Shown here piece by piece: positions 34,959 through 43,249 of a stretch of 56,755 bases of DNA. Below the pieces are notes generated by a model. That model searched no databases. It was not told where the DNA came from and saw only the letters and a list, made by a program, of their open reading frames with translations. A program made the translations under genes and the position numbers. How positions within the stretch are numbered: position 1 is the first letter of the stretch; the number at the start of each line of letters is the position of its first letter. Source of the stretch: DAISJI01 sp964559835 (GTDB taxonomy: Bacteria > Acidobacteriota > Terriglobia > Terriglobales > Acidobacteriaceae). The stretch covers positions 1-56,755 of the forward strand of contig CAZLJE010000030.1 of assembly GCA_964559835.1 (NCBI GenBank). Direction: 5' to 3'.

Positions 34959-35989
34959 AGCATTTCGATCTTTGCCGCGTTGCGGACCTGCTTCTCGACG
35001 ATCTGCACGCGGTCCTTGCGTGTTGCTTCCTCCAGTTCCTTGCGCAGCTGGTCTTTGACTTCCGCAAAACTCATCTGCTTTTGCGGACGCCGTTCATTCA
35101 CGCGGACGACGGTCAGGGCGTTGGGTAGCTCCACCACGCCGCTTACCTGCCCGGCAGCGAGGGGCTTGATCGCGTTCGCAAGAACGTCCGGCATGCCGAC
35201 CAGGTGGAGCCACTTCCGGTCGCCCATCATCACGCGGTAGTCGTCTTCGGAAACTTTCTCGGCCAACGCGCCGAATTCGTTGTACGACTTCGTCGCTCGA
35301 GCCTGCGGCAGGATCTCTTCGATCCGCTTGCGCACCATCTTCTTCTGCTCCTCGCTCGGATTCGGCGGCAGGTTCACGCTGATGGTCTGGAGCCAGACGC
35401 TTTCAGGGCGGAGGAAGCTCTTCGTGTGCTCCTTGTACAAGGCGAGCAGTTTGCTGTCCGGGACCTTCGATTTCTGGTCGATCTCGTTGAACTGGAACTG
35501 CGCGATGACGATGGCACGGCGGATCCGCCGCTCAAATTCCGCGACCGAACCATACGTCGCGTTGCCGAATGCCTCGTACTCCGCGCGAGAGGCGAACCGT
35601 TGCCGCGCCTGCGCGAGCACCTTGGCGGTCGTCGCGGCGGGTATTGCCAGGCCTTGCTTCCTCGCCTGTTGGTATTCGAGCTCGTCCGTGATGAGCTGCT
35701 GGATCGCCTTTTCGCGGATCTCGCCCTGGTATTTTTCGGGGACCTTCCCGCCGTGGATCGAGTAGTAGGGGAAGAGCCGCTGCATCTGCTCGCGCACATC
35801 GCGTTCGACGACCACCACGCCGTTGACGCGCGCTACCGGCTTTGCCGGATCGGTCTGCGTTGCGGGCACGGTCGGCGCCGTTTTCACCGCGGCAGGAGGA
35901 ACGACGGGTGCGTGCGACGCCAGCGGCTGCTGGCCCATCGCCGCCATCGGGAGAAGAACAAACGTGAGCAGTTGCTTCTTGATCTTCAT
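34955..35989 (-). CDS. SurA/PpiC-like periplasmic foldase
   Basis: The product is 344 aa from MKIKKQLLTFVLLPMAAMGQ, with the start at 35989 chosen by the signal peptide. The N-terminal SurA-like helical chaperone domain (ARVNGVVVVERDVREQMQRL..., LITDELEYQQARKQGL) is followed by a parvulin-like domain at about residues 205-315 (FLRPESVWLQTISVNLPP, GMPDVLANAIKPLAAGQVSGVV). Such foldases escort outer-membrane barrels. Its stop/start overlap with the barrel gene suggests a dedicated chaperone for that barrel. Confidence 0.88.
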   Translation of the reverse strand: MKIKKQLLTFVLLPMAAMGQQPLASHAPVVPPAAVKTAPTVPATQTDPAKPVARVNGVVVVERDVREQMQRLFPYYSIHGGKVPEKYQGEIREKAIQQLITDELEYQQARKQGLAIPAATTAKVLAQARQRFASRAEYEAFGNATYGSVAEFERRIRRAIVIAQFQFNEIDQKSKVPDSKLLALYKEHTKSFLRPESVWLQTISVNLPPNPSEEQKKMVRKRIEEILPQARATKSYNEFGALAEKVSEDDYRVMMGDRKWLHLVGMPDVLANAIKPLAAGQVSGVVELPNALTVVRVNERRPQKQMSFAEVKDQLRKELEEATRKDRVQIVEKQVRNAAKIEML

Positions 35990-36025
35990 AAATCCACCAC
36001 ACCTTGCAAAGCTGATTTCGAAACT

Positions 36026-36056
36026 GGCGGGAAAGGGCGTTTCCGCCCTCCCCGCC
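36026..36056 (-). promoter_or_regulatory. Stable intercistronic hairpin between cytochrome and foldase genes
   Basis: On the minus strand GGCGGGGAGGGCG pairs with CGCCCTTTCCCGCC around a GAAA tetraloop. The hairpin lies in the 73-nt gap between the second tetraheme gene and the foldase gene. No U-tract follows, so it may slow RNases or attenuate rather than end transcription. Confidence 0.5.
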
Positions 36057-36062
36057 AAAGTG

Positions 36063-37223
36063 CTACTGAGGGTCTCCGTTGTGCTGGATGTACTCGGGGC
36101 TCTTGCTGTAGTGGCAGCTACGGCAGAAACCGGCCGAGACCGTGCCGTCCTTATCGCTGTAAGGTCCACGAATGTAGTGCTCCGTGGTTCCGAATGCGCC
36201 GACCGTGTAGCCTCCGCTCTTCATCTTGTAAGCGGGGCTGGTCTGGCGGTGCGGGTTATGGCAGCTGGTGCACTCGACGTACACATCGGTGCCGTCTGAA
36301 TACAGACGGGCCGGGTGTCCGTAGAAGCCGCTATCGCCGATCTGGTTGGTGTCGGCGTCCTGGTACGACACGGACTTGTCCGAGTTAATGCTCACCTTCC
36401 AGAGGCTGCTGCCGGAGTACTTGGTGTGGACCGGGTGGCTCCGGGACAGGTCGCCCTGACCCCAAACCGTAGTCGTCGAACCATTCAACGAAGAGATGGC
36501 CGTAGCGCCCGGATCCTGGCTGGTGCTGGTGCTGCCATTCGTGGTTGTGACCGGAGTCCCCCACCCGCCGTGCTGGCCTGTGATATTGGCCGTCATGGCG
36601 TAACCCGACATGCTGTTGTCATGGCAGGTCATGCACAGCAGGGTGTGGACTTCAGGGCTATCTGCTGTGTAGGTGCCGCCGCCAAACTGGGTCTTGCCAT
36701 CCCAGGTTTTGTAGACGACGTTAGTCATGGCACGACCCCAGAGGTAGATTCCCCCGGAGATGGATTGCCCGACTGTGGCTGCTTGCCAGGTGAAACCATT
36801 CTGGCCGGCCCACGTGGTACTGGTGCCGTACGGGCCACCGGCCACAGTGCCGCCAGTCGCGTTGTACGACGCGGTAGCGGTTGCGTCGACGCGCCCGGTG
36901 GAGTGTGGGGTGTGGCAGAACATGCATCCGCCACGCGATCCGTGTCCGCCGAGCACATCAACGGCTGCGCCGCTGCTGCTCGGGTTCGGTTGCGAGTAGC
37001 ACGCAGCGCCGACGCAAGCCTTCGGCACAGCGTTGGGATCGAATGCTGGCGCAGCGCCGCTCGAACTGGTTGTGGGCGCTCCAGTGACGTTGCCGTATGG
37101 ATTATTTCCAAGCGCTGGGACACCCGTTGTCGACGTATTGACTGTTCCTGTTCCCTGGGCCCAGGTGCTGGCGGTTGCCAACACCAGGATGGCCAGGACG
37201 AGGGCGATGTTTCTTTTATTCAT
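36063..37223 (-). CDS. Tetraheme cytochrome c, paralogue 2
   Basis: The product is 386 aa with a signal peptide (MNKRNIALVLAILVLATAST) preceded by AGGAG. Four CXXCH sites: CMFCH, CMTCH, CTSCH and CRSCH. A Gly/Ser/Thr-rich N-terminal part contains an extra Cys pair (KACVGAACYS). The phrases HPVHTKYSG, LWKV, GHPARLY and VECTSCHNPH are shared with the next gene upstream, so the two are a tandem duplication with this copy enlarged. It is likely a periplasmic or surface electron carrier of the cluster. Confidence 0.9.
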   Translation of the reverse strand: MNKRNIALVLAILVLATASTWAQGTGTVNTSTTGVPALGNNPYGNVTGAPTTSSSGAAPAFDPNAVPKACVGAACYSQPNPSSSGAAVDVLGGHGSRGGCMFCHTPHSTGRVDATATASYNATGGTVAGGPYGTSTTWAGQNGFTWQAATVGQSISGGIYLWGRAMTNVVYKTWDGKTQFGGGTYTADSPEVHTLLCMTCHDNSMSGYAMTANITGQHGGWGTPVTTTNGSTSTSQDPGATAISSLNGSTTTVWGQGDLSRSHPVHTKYSGSSLWKVSINSDKSVSYQDADTNQIGDSGFYGHPARLYSDGTDVYVECTSCHNPHRQTSPAYKMKSGGYTVGAFGTTEHYIRGPYSDKDGTVSAGFCRSCHYSKSPEYIQHNGDPQ

Positions 37224-37240
37224 ATCTCTCTCCTGGCTCC

Positions 37241-38005
37241 TTATTGGTTACCCGTGCCGTCCCACTGACCCGACTTGTCGGCGTGGCAACTGACACAGAA
37301 GTTTTGCTTCGCAGCAAGGGTGTCGTACTGACCACGTACAAAGTGGTCGGTTTTGACGGCCAGCTTGGTTCCGTTCTGCGTAACGACGATGTCTTTGAAC
37401 TGGTGCGGATTGTGGCAGCTTCCGCACTCGACATACGCAGAGTTGGCGCCGGCAGCGGCATACAGCTTTGCCGGGTGTCCGTAGTTGAATACGGACCCGG
37501 TGCCGTCGGTCCAGGTGACCGTGCCGGACGTGACGGTGACCTTCCAGAATTCAGCGGCGCTCGGATAAGCGACGTGAACCGGATGGTTGTTCGTCAAGTT
37601 CGTTCCAGTAGTGGTGTCGACGACTGCGTTGGCGCTGTTGGCGAGCGTCATGCCACTAAACACGGTGTCATGACAGCTCAGACACAGCACGCTGTGGACG
37701 GACGGATCGTCCGCCGTACCCAGCGTGTTGCCCCCGGTCAGAGAGTTCGCCTGAAGGTACCCAGTGGTCGCGGAACTGAGGGTCCCGTTTCCATACGTGG
37801 TGTACGACTTCAGAGGAACAGCTCTCGCCCAAAGGAATCCGCCCTCGCCCTGGAGAACGGCATTGTGGGGCGCGTGACACGCCGTGCAGCCTTCATTGTT
37901 GAAGTTGTGTGGACCCAACAATGGATCTGCATTCGGTGTGTACTGCGCCCACGCAGCCGCCGCACACAGAAGCGTGACGAGCAGGACTACGAGTGCTTTC
38001 CTCAC
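37241..38005 (-). CDS. Tetraheme cytochrome c, paralogue 1
   Basis: The product is 254 aa with a GTG start preceded by a strong AGGAGGT. The signal peptide is RKALVVLLVTLLCAAAAWAQ. Four CXXCH sites: CTACH, CLSCH, CGSCH and CVSCH. The body shares HPVHVAYPS, FWKV, GHPAKLY and VECGSCHNPH with the downstream paralogue, 17 nt away. The short size and absence of a lipobox fit a soluble periplasmic shuttle. The 108-nt gap before it might hold its own promoter. Confidence 0.9.
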   Translation of the reverse strand: MRKALVVLLVTLLCAAAAWAQYTPNADPLLGPHNFNNEGCTACHAPHNAVLQGEGGFLWARAVPLKSYTTYGNGTLSSATTGYLQANSLTGGNTLGTADDPSVHSVLCLSCHDTVFSGMTLANSANAVVDTTTGTNLTNNHPVHVAYPSAAEFWKVTVTSGTVTWTDGTGSVFNYGHPAKLYAAAGANSAYVECGSCHNPHQFKDIVVTQNGTKLAVKTDHFVRGQYDTLAAKQNFCVSCHADKSGQWDGTGNQ

Positions 38006-38113
38006 TTATGAGACCTCCTGATGAATCATTCGTACGAATGGTGCTACCTGGCCCGCGATGAATTGCTCTGGCCCTTGTGGCCCGATCTTCCGGGCACAAG
38101 CTTGCTGGCCCGG

Positions 38114-39304
38114 CTACTTCGGCTCGGGCTTGGTCTCGGTGCCGCCTTGCAGGCGTTTGTTGGCATCGGCTGCCGCCTTCGCCAGCTTGTCGTATTCCGG
38201 CGCCGCCTCTTTGTCCGGCACGTAACGGAATACCTGCATGCGCCCGCTCCACTGCTCGGTCACGATGACCCGGTTTTGCTGGTCGATGGCAATTCCCGTC
38301 GCGAGAGTGAACGTTCCGGGCTGCTCGCCGCGGTCGCCGAAAAACATGAGCACGTGCCCCTCGGGGTCGAACACCTGGACGTTGTTGAATTCGGAATCGA
38401 CGACGTAGACGTGATTGTCGCCATCGATGGCGATGCCCTTCGGACGCATGAAGGTTCCGGGATTCGCGCCCTGCTTGCCGAAAGTGAAGACGAACTCGCC
38501 GTCGGCATTGAAGACCTGCACGCGGCTGTTGAACGTGTCGGTCACGTAGATGTTGGCGTCGGAATCGACGGCGATGTTGGTCGGCGAGGAGAAGGTTCCC
38601 GGCAAGGCCATTTCATCGCTCGGCTTGCCGATGTAGCGCAGGAACTTCGTCGTGTCGGCGTCGAAGACTGCGACGCGCGAAGCTACGGCGTCGACGACGT
38701 ATGCGTAGCGGTTCTCGTTATCGATGGCGACGCCGACCGGACGCACCAGGCGGTCCTGGCCGAATGCAATCTCAAGGCTGCTATCAGGACGGAAGACGAA
38801 CACTTCGTGCTGCGCCGAATCGGCGACGAACAGCCGGTCGGTGTCGTCCACCGCCAGTCCGGCTGGACTCTGGATGATGCTGGCGCCGCGATACGTGATC
38901 TTCTTGTTGTCGAGATCGAAGGCGAAGATGACCGAAGAGCCGGCGTCGCCGACGTAGATCTGCCCCTTGGAATCGACTGCTACGCCATAGGGCTTGGTCA
39001 GCCGAGGCTTGCCGCTGTCTTGCGGCAGGGTCACGCCCGCCATGCGGTCCATCCAACTCGACTTCTTCTTTTTGTCGGAAGTGGGATTGATGTCTCGCTC
39101 GCCCGAGTAAACGCCGACCCACTTGATGCGCGGGACGTCGGGCGCCGGCGGCCACACCAGCTTGCTGGTATCGACTTTGGGCGCGGTGTCCGCCGGTTGC
39201 TTCTTATCTTTCTTCTTGTCGTCGGCGAGTGCGGCCCCGGCGAGCGCCACGACCAGGGCCGCTGACGCCAGTACCGCTGCGATGCGCTGTGTATGGAACG
39301 TCAT
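38114..39304 (-). CDS. NHL-repeat beta-propeller protein 1
   Basis: The product is 396 aa. The start at 39304 shares a base with the stop of the 16-heme gene (TAATG), a sign of translational coupling. A signal peptide (AVLASAALVVALAGAALADD) and a Lys-rich linker precede NHL blades at about residues 100-370 (KPYGVAVDSKGQIYVGDA, SPAGLAVDDTDRLFVADS, SPTNIAVDSDANIYVTDT, RPKGIAIDGDNHVYVVDS, LATGIAIDQQNRVIVTEQ). It parallels the NHL/12-heme pair at the other end of the cluster. Confidence 0.92.
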   Translation of the reverse strand: MTFHTQRIAAVLASAALVVALAGAALADDKKKDKKQPADTAPKVDTSKLVWPPAPDVPRIKWVGVYSGERDINPTSDKKKKSSWMDRMAGVTLPQDSGKPRLTKPYGVAVDSKGQIYVGDAGSSVIFAFDLDNKKITYRGASIIQSPAGLAVDDTDRLFVADSAQHEVFVFRPDSSLEIAFGQDRLVRPVGVAIDNENRYAYVVDAVASRVAVFDADTTKFLRYIGKPSDEMALPGTFSSPTNIAVDSDANIYVTDTFNSRVQVFNADGEFVFTFGKQGANPGTFMRPKGIAIDGDNHVYVVDSEFNNVQVFDPEGHVLMFFGDRGEQPGTFTLATGIAIDQQNRVIVTEQWSGRMQVFRYVPDKEAAPEYDKLAKAAADANKRLQGGTETKPEPK

Positions 39305-40803
39305 TATTTCTTCCCCTGTCCCTGCTTGCGTCCGGGCTGGACCGCGTCCGCTCCAGGAGCTTCCACGGTCCCGTGGCAGCGACTGCACAGTGGCATGCTG
39401 TTGCGCGTATCGGTGACGAGCATGTTTTCGGCGGCGCCGGAGTGCGGCTGGTGACAACTGACGCAACCCATCGAACGCTTCTTTTCCGGGTCGCTGCGGT
39501 CCACCGTCGCAAACACCGGGTGATTGGCGATGGGATGTCCCATCACGTCGCCCGCGCGCAGATCCAGCGAAGGCAGTTGGCTGAAGTAGAAGGCCGGGAA
39601 GCGCACCGCGCCGCCGAAGATCGCGGCATACCCGGTCCTGTTTCCCTTCTCGTCTTCGAGCATCTTCGGGTTGCGCCTCGGACCATGGCACTCCAAACAC
39701 AGCTTGTTGCCTTCGGCGCGCAGAAGCTTTGGCAGATCGCCGCCGTGTCCGCTGTGGCACGTGTAGCAACCGTCGCGGAACGCAGCTTTGTGGAGAACGG
39801 CCTTGTTCTGGTGCATCTGCTTCTGGTCGTCATGGCAGTTCTCGCACGCGGTGACAGGGTCAGGCTTGAACAGGCGGTCGTACTTGCTGGCGTGTGGGCT
39901 GTGGCACGCGATGCATTCGCCTTGCGCGCCCGGGTGCTGCACCTTGGCTGCCTCCATCTTCTTTCCTTCTTCCTCATGGCAGGTCAGGCAGAGCGCGCGC
40001 GTGTCTGTGTTGGTGAGAACGACTTTGCCGTCCTTGGGCTCGGCATGGCATGCGTCGCACATTCCGCCTTCGAAGGGCGAATGCTGGAATCGCTGCGCGA
40101 GCTTCGGTTTGGCGGACTGGTGCGGGTCGTGGCAGGTAAGACAGTCAGCGGTCCCGAACGGCTGGTTCTGGTGCGCTTTGACCAGTGCCGGCTCTTTGAC
40201 ATCGTGGCAGTCGAGGCAGAGCGCCGGCGAGTCCTTTGTCAGGTGGAAACGGTTGTCTCGTTTGTCCGCGGCGCCGGTTTTGTGGGTGACGTGGCAGGTG
40301 TCGCATCCGGACTCGAGCGCCGCGTGACGGCTGCCGGTTTTCGGAACGTTGACTCCCTGCACGTGGCAGCCGAGACAGAGATTGTCTTTCGCTTCGCCGC
40401 TGCTTGCTTTCTTCAGCTGGTACTTGTTGTCGCTGACATGCGGGTCGTGGCAGGTGAGGCAATTTCGCGTCACTGGGGCGTGGACTTTGGAGTTCCCCGA
40501 GCTCGTCTTCTTGGCATCGTGACAGGTGATGCACTGCGCCGTCGGCGTCGCCTTGATCAGCTTCACTCGGGTAACGTCTTCCCGCCTCTTGTCGCGGCTC
40601 TTGATTACGCGCACTTCGTGGCAAGACAGGCATCCCATGCTGATCGCGGTGTGGACCGACTTGCCCTTCGTCTTGTCCACGTGGCACTCCAGGCACTTGG
40701 CGCCGTCTACGTTCGGCTCCAGGGGCACCGGATGCTTTCCCGCGAACGCCGTGGAAACCAGGACCGCGACGATCGCTAAGCGCAAAATCCACCGACACGT
40801 CAT
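39304..40803 (-). CDS. Sixteen-heme cytochrome c
   Basis: The product is 499 aa from MTCRWILRLAIVAVLVSTAF, with AAGGAG before the start at 40803. There are sixteen CXXCH sites from CLECH to CSRCH, about one per 28 residues after the signal, many of the doubled type (CHDPH, CHVTH, CHSPH, CHSGH, CHQPH). The high Lys content suits a heme wire. No catalytic domain or lipobox is seen. It is the first gene of the conduit-like operon, so its expression probably sets the whole cluster. The heme density resembles the DmsE/OmcA type only in spacing; no closer family was recognised. Confidence 0.93.
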   Translation of the reverse strand: MTCRWILRLAIVAVLVSTAFAGKHPVPLEPNVDGAKCLECHVDKTKGKSVHTAISMGCLSCHEVRVIKSRDKRREDVTRVKLIKATPTAQCITCHDAKKTSSGNSKVHAPVTRNCLTCHDPHVSDNKYQLKKASSGEAKDNLCLGCHVQGVNVPKTGSRHAALESGCDTCHVTHKTGAADKRDNRFHLTKDSPALCLDCHDVKEPALVKAHQNQPFGTADCLTCHDPHQSAKPKLAQRFQHSPFEGGMCDACHAEPKDGKVVLTNTDTRALCLTCHEEEGKKMEAAKVQHPGAQGECIACHSPHASKYDRLFKPDPVTACENCHDDQKQMHQNKAVLHKAAFRDGCYTCHSGHGGDLPKLLRAEGNKLCLECHGPRRNPKMLEDEKGNRTGYAAIFGGAVRFPAFYFSQLPSLDLRAGDVMGHPIANHPVFATVDRSDPEKKRSMGCVSCHQPHSGAAENMLVTDTRNSMPLCSRCHGTVEAPGADAVQPGRKQGQGKK

Positions 40804-41169
40804 GAACTGCTCCTTCGGAACAAAGCACAAGTGCATGACAACTACCCTTCGGCGGCTGTTTGCGGACAAAATTTGAGGGAGCGCGAGCGGTTGAGAAGAT
40901 TAGGGTTAAGTATCGCTGTAATCCTGGCGTGTGTTCCGGGTGCACGAAGGTGGAGTCGGCAGTTGCGCCTTCTCTCGCACGGCTATGCGAAATGACCCAC
41001 TTGGCCTGGGCGACAGGTGGATTCCCGGAAGACGATTCAGGGCACAGAGACGATTGGCGCGCATTGCGCATTACATCAAGCCTGTGACCAGGCTAGCGGT
41101 GTCCACGGCGGCAACAGTTTCACACCTGCAATCATCATTGGGTCAGACAACTCATCTTGAGAGGCATCC
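40804..41169. other. Divergent promoter region of cytochrome cluster and cupin gene
   Basis: This 366-nt gap must hold the promoter of the cytochrome operon (minus) and of the cupin gene (plus). I see no clear hexamer pair, operator palindrome or gene. Unlike most gaps here it has no obvious tandem repeat. Confidence 0.5.
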
Positions 41170-41688
41170 ATGAGATGTTTCAGAAACATCCTGTTGGCTC
41201 TCGCTTTGGCGGCGGGTCCGGTGAGCATAGCAGCGGCGCAGTCCCCGACCCCGCAGTCGTTTCACTACTGGCACGTGTGGGTCGATAGCGGGGGCAAGAC
41301 CCACCAAACCCAGTGCGAGTTCAAGGATTTCAGCCCGCTCTCGCTCGGCAAGGGCGTGCAGCCGATCTTCGTTGACAAGCTGCAGGACAAGCCAGATCAC
41401 GTCGTGATCGCTCAGTTCCCGAAGGGATGGGTCGGAGCATGGCATGAAAACCCTGCGCCGCAATGGATCATCCCGCTCTCGGGGCGCTGGTTCGTCGAGA
41501 CCATGGACGGACACCGGGTCGAGATGGGACCGGGCGACGCCTCCTTGGGCGAGGACCAGGGCTCGCAGCCCGATGCCACCGGTCATGTCGGCCACCTGTC
41601 CGGGACGCTGGGCGACGCGCCCATCACGCTGATGTTCGTCCAATTGGATCACAAGGTGACCCTCAACGACGCTTGCAGGGACAAGTGA
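41170..41688 (+). CDS. Secreted cupin-like protein
   Basis: The product is 172 aa with a signal peptide (RNILLALALAAGPVSIAAAQ) and GAGG before the start. The single cupin-like barrel shows FPKGWVGAWHENPAPQWIIP, LSGRWFVETMDGHRVEMGPGD and later GHVGHLSGTLGD, offering His residues for a metal. The ligands are not in the standard cupin order, so activity is uncertain. It is divergent from the cytochrome cluster and monocistronic. Confidence 0.78.
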   Translation: MRCFRNILLALALAAGPVSIAAAQSPTPQSFHYWHVWVDSGGKTHQTQCEFKDFSPLSLGKGVQPIFVDKLQDKPDHVVIAQFPKGWVGAWHENPAPQWIIPLSGRWFVETMDGHRVEMGPGDASLGEDQGSQPDATGHVGHLSGTLGDAPITLMFVQLDHKVTLNDACRDK

Positions 41689-41720
41689 GATCAGCGATTG
41701 GTTTGCTGCGAAGTAGTAAC

Positions 41721-41807
41721 TGGTGCCGGGAGGGGGAATCGAACCCCCAAGGGCCGAAGCCCGGCGGATTTTGAGTCCGCTGCGTCTGCCAGTTCCGCCA
41801 TCCCGGC
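41721..41807 (-). tRNA. tRNA-Leu (anticodon CAA)
   Basis: On the minus strand the gene runs GCCGGGA...TCCCGGC with an encoded CCA end, 87 nt in all. The acceptor stem is 7 bp, the D-arm has GGCGGAACTGGCAGACGC, and the anticodon loop CTCAAAA gives CAA, reading UUG. A long class-II variable arm (GGGCTTCGGCCC) and a GGTTCGATTCC T-arm follow. These features identify leucine. Confidence 0.97.
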
Positions 41808-41869
41808 TTGGGTGGGCAACTAAGTATCGCACAAAATGGCGGTTGCGCCGCAGTCCCCAGTGCACAGTA

Positions 41870-42598
41870 TCAGTCATCGTCTCGCAACTTCCACGCGATC
41901 TGCCGCAGCATTCCCAGGAGCAGTACCGCATCGCCGGGTTCGATCTGCAGCCGGAGAACGAGACGCCTGACCTTTTCTTCTGTCGACGCGGCCACCCGCG
42001 GCTTGACGTACCCGCTCGCGCGTAAAGTTTCCATCAGCAGTTCGGTTATCCGTTCCACATCGCCGGCGGGTGCGCGAGTCAGGCTTTCGGCAGGCGCTAG
42101 CTTTGCTTCACGGATCAGCTCGTAGAGACACACGGCGACTGCCTGTCCCAGGTTCATCGAGATGTGCTCTTCGCGCGTCGGGATCCGCAGCAGCCAGTGG
42201 CAATACCCGAGTTCGGAACGCGACAGGCCCGATTTCTCCGACCCGAATAGCAGCGCGACCGCGCCCGATGTCAGTTGTCGCCGGATGCGTGGCGCTGCCT
42301 CCGGCAGGCGATAGAGCGGCTGATGCAGCGCGCGATCTCGAGTTCCCGTCGTCCCGATCACGAACCGGCAATCCGCGACTGCCTCCGCAATGGACTTGAA
42401 CTCCTCCGCACCGGTCAGCACGTGCGACGCGCCCACCGCCGACCTGGCCTCGCGGAACGCAACCTCGTAAGGATTGACGACGCGCAGGCGGTCGAACCCG
42501 AAATTGCTCATCGCCCGCGCCGCTGCACCGATGTTCAGCGGATTGCGCGTCGCAACGAGCACCACGCGCAGCCGGTCGGATTGGAAGCTTGCTTTCAA
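41870..42598 (-). CDS. trmJ: tRNA 2'-O-methyltransferase TrmJ-like (SPOUT)
   Basis: The product is 242 aa, probably from a TTG start. The SpoU/SPOUT knot motifs are NPLNIGAAARAMSNFG (about residues 19-34), ALLFGSEKSGLSRSEL and LRIPTREEHISMNLGQAVAV. The last 90 residues form the helical extension of TrmJ, which methylates nucleotide 32 of certain tRNAs using AdoMet. It lies right after the tRNA-Leu gene on the same strand, though co-function is not implied. Confidence 0.9.
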   Translation of the reverse strand: MKASFQSDRLRVVLVATRNPLNIGAAARAMSNFGFDRLRVVNPYEVAFREARSAVGASHVLTGAEEFKSIAEAVADCRFVIGTTGTRDRALHQPLYRLPEAAPRIRRQLTSGAVALLFGSEKSGLSRSELGYCHWLLRIPTREEHISMNLGQAVAVCLYELIREAKLAPAESLTRAPAGDVERITELLMETLRASGYVKPRVAASTEEKVRRLVLRLQIEPGDAVLLLGMLRQIAWKLRDDD

Positions 42599-42694
42599 AG
42601 CTGCCCATTGTAGGCCCGCATCAATGCGGGAACGGGTCTTTTTGTGCGCGCCCGGCGTATCATAGGCGGGATTTCAACCTCAGATGGAGGGATC

Positions 42695-43243
42695 ATGCCC
42701 TGGATCATCCTTGCGGTCGTCGCCGCCATCATCATTCTTGTTATTGCGCTCTACAACGGCCTGGTGCAACTCAAGGTGCGCGCGGATGCTTCCTGGAGCG
42801 ACATCGACGTCCAACTCAAGCGCCGGCACGATCTCATCCCCAACCTCGTGGAGACCGTGAAAGGCTATGCCGCGCACGAAAAGAGCACGTTCGAGAACAT
42901 CGCCAAGTGGCGCTCCGCCGCGATGGGGGCTACGTCTCCGCAAGACCGGGCACAGGCCGAAGGTCAGCTCACGATGGCACTGAAAGGCCTCTTCGCTGTT
43001 GCCGAGGCGTATCCGGAATTGAAAGCCAACGAGAATTTCATGTCGTTGCAGAAATCACTGGCGGACATTGAGAGTGATGTCCAGAATTCGCGCCGCTACT
43101 ACAACGCGGTCGTTCGCGATTACAACACGCGCATTGCGAGCTTCCCGGCCAACTTGATCGCCGGCTCGCTTGGGTTCATGCCACGGCAGTTCTTCGAACT
43201 CGATGCGCCGGCCGAACGCGCCGTACCGGAAGTAAAGTTCTAG
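42695..43243 (+). CDS. lemA: LemA-family membrane protein
   Basis: The product is 182 aa. The start at 42695 has GGAGG and opens the N-terminal helix MPWIILAVVAAIIILVIALY, followed by the family signature NGLVQLKVRADASWSDIDVQ and LKRRHDLIPNLVETVKGYAAHE. The rest is a helical bundle ending in SRRYYNAVVRDYNTRI and an FPANLIAGSLGF segment. LemA proteins are of unclear function and are often next to DUF2207 or TPM proteins, as here. Confidence 0.94.
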   Translation: MPWIILAVVAAIIILVIALYNGLVQLKVRADASWSDIDVQLKRRHDLIPNLVETVKGYAAHEKSTFENIAKWRSAAMGATSPQDRAQAEGQLTMALKGLFAVAEAYPELKANENFMSLQKSLADIESDVQNSRRYYNAVVRDYNTRIASFPANLIAGSLGFMPRQFFELDAPAERAVPEVKF

Positions 43244-43249
43244 GACAAC

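Noticed and set aside
39229..40779. Long plus-strand frame over the 16-heme cytochrome
   Set aside because: Codon-position pattern mirrors the regular CXXCH repeats on the other strand; no signal or domain.
30121..40803. Nitrite, tetrathionate or DMSO reductase identity for the multiheme proteins
   Set aside because: No catalytic-heme CXXCK, no molybdopterin subunit and no quinol-dehydrogenase gene are in the cluster.
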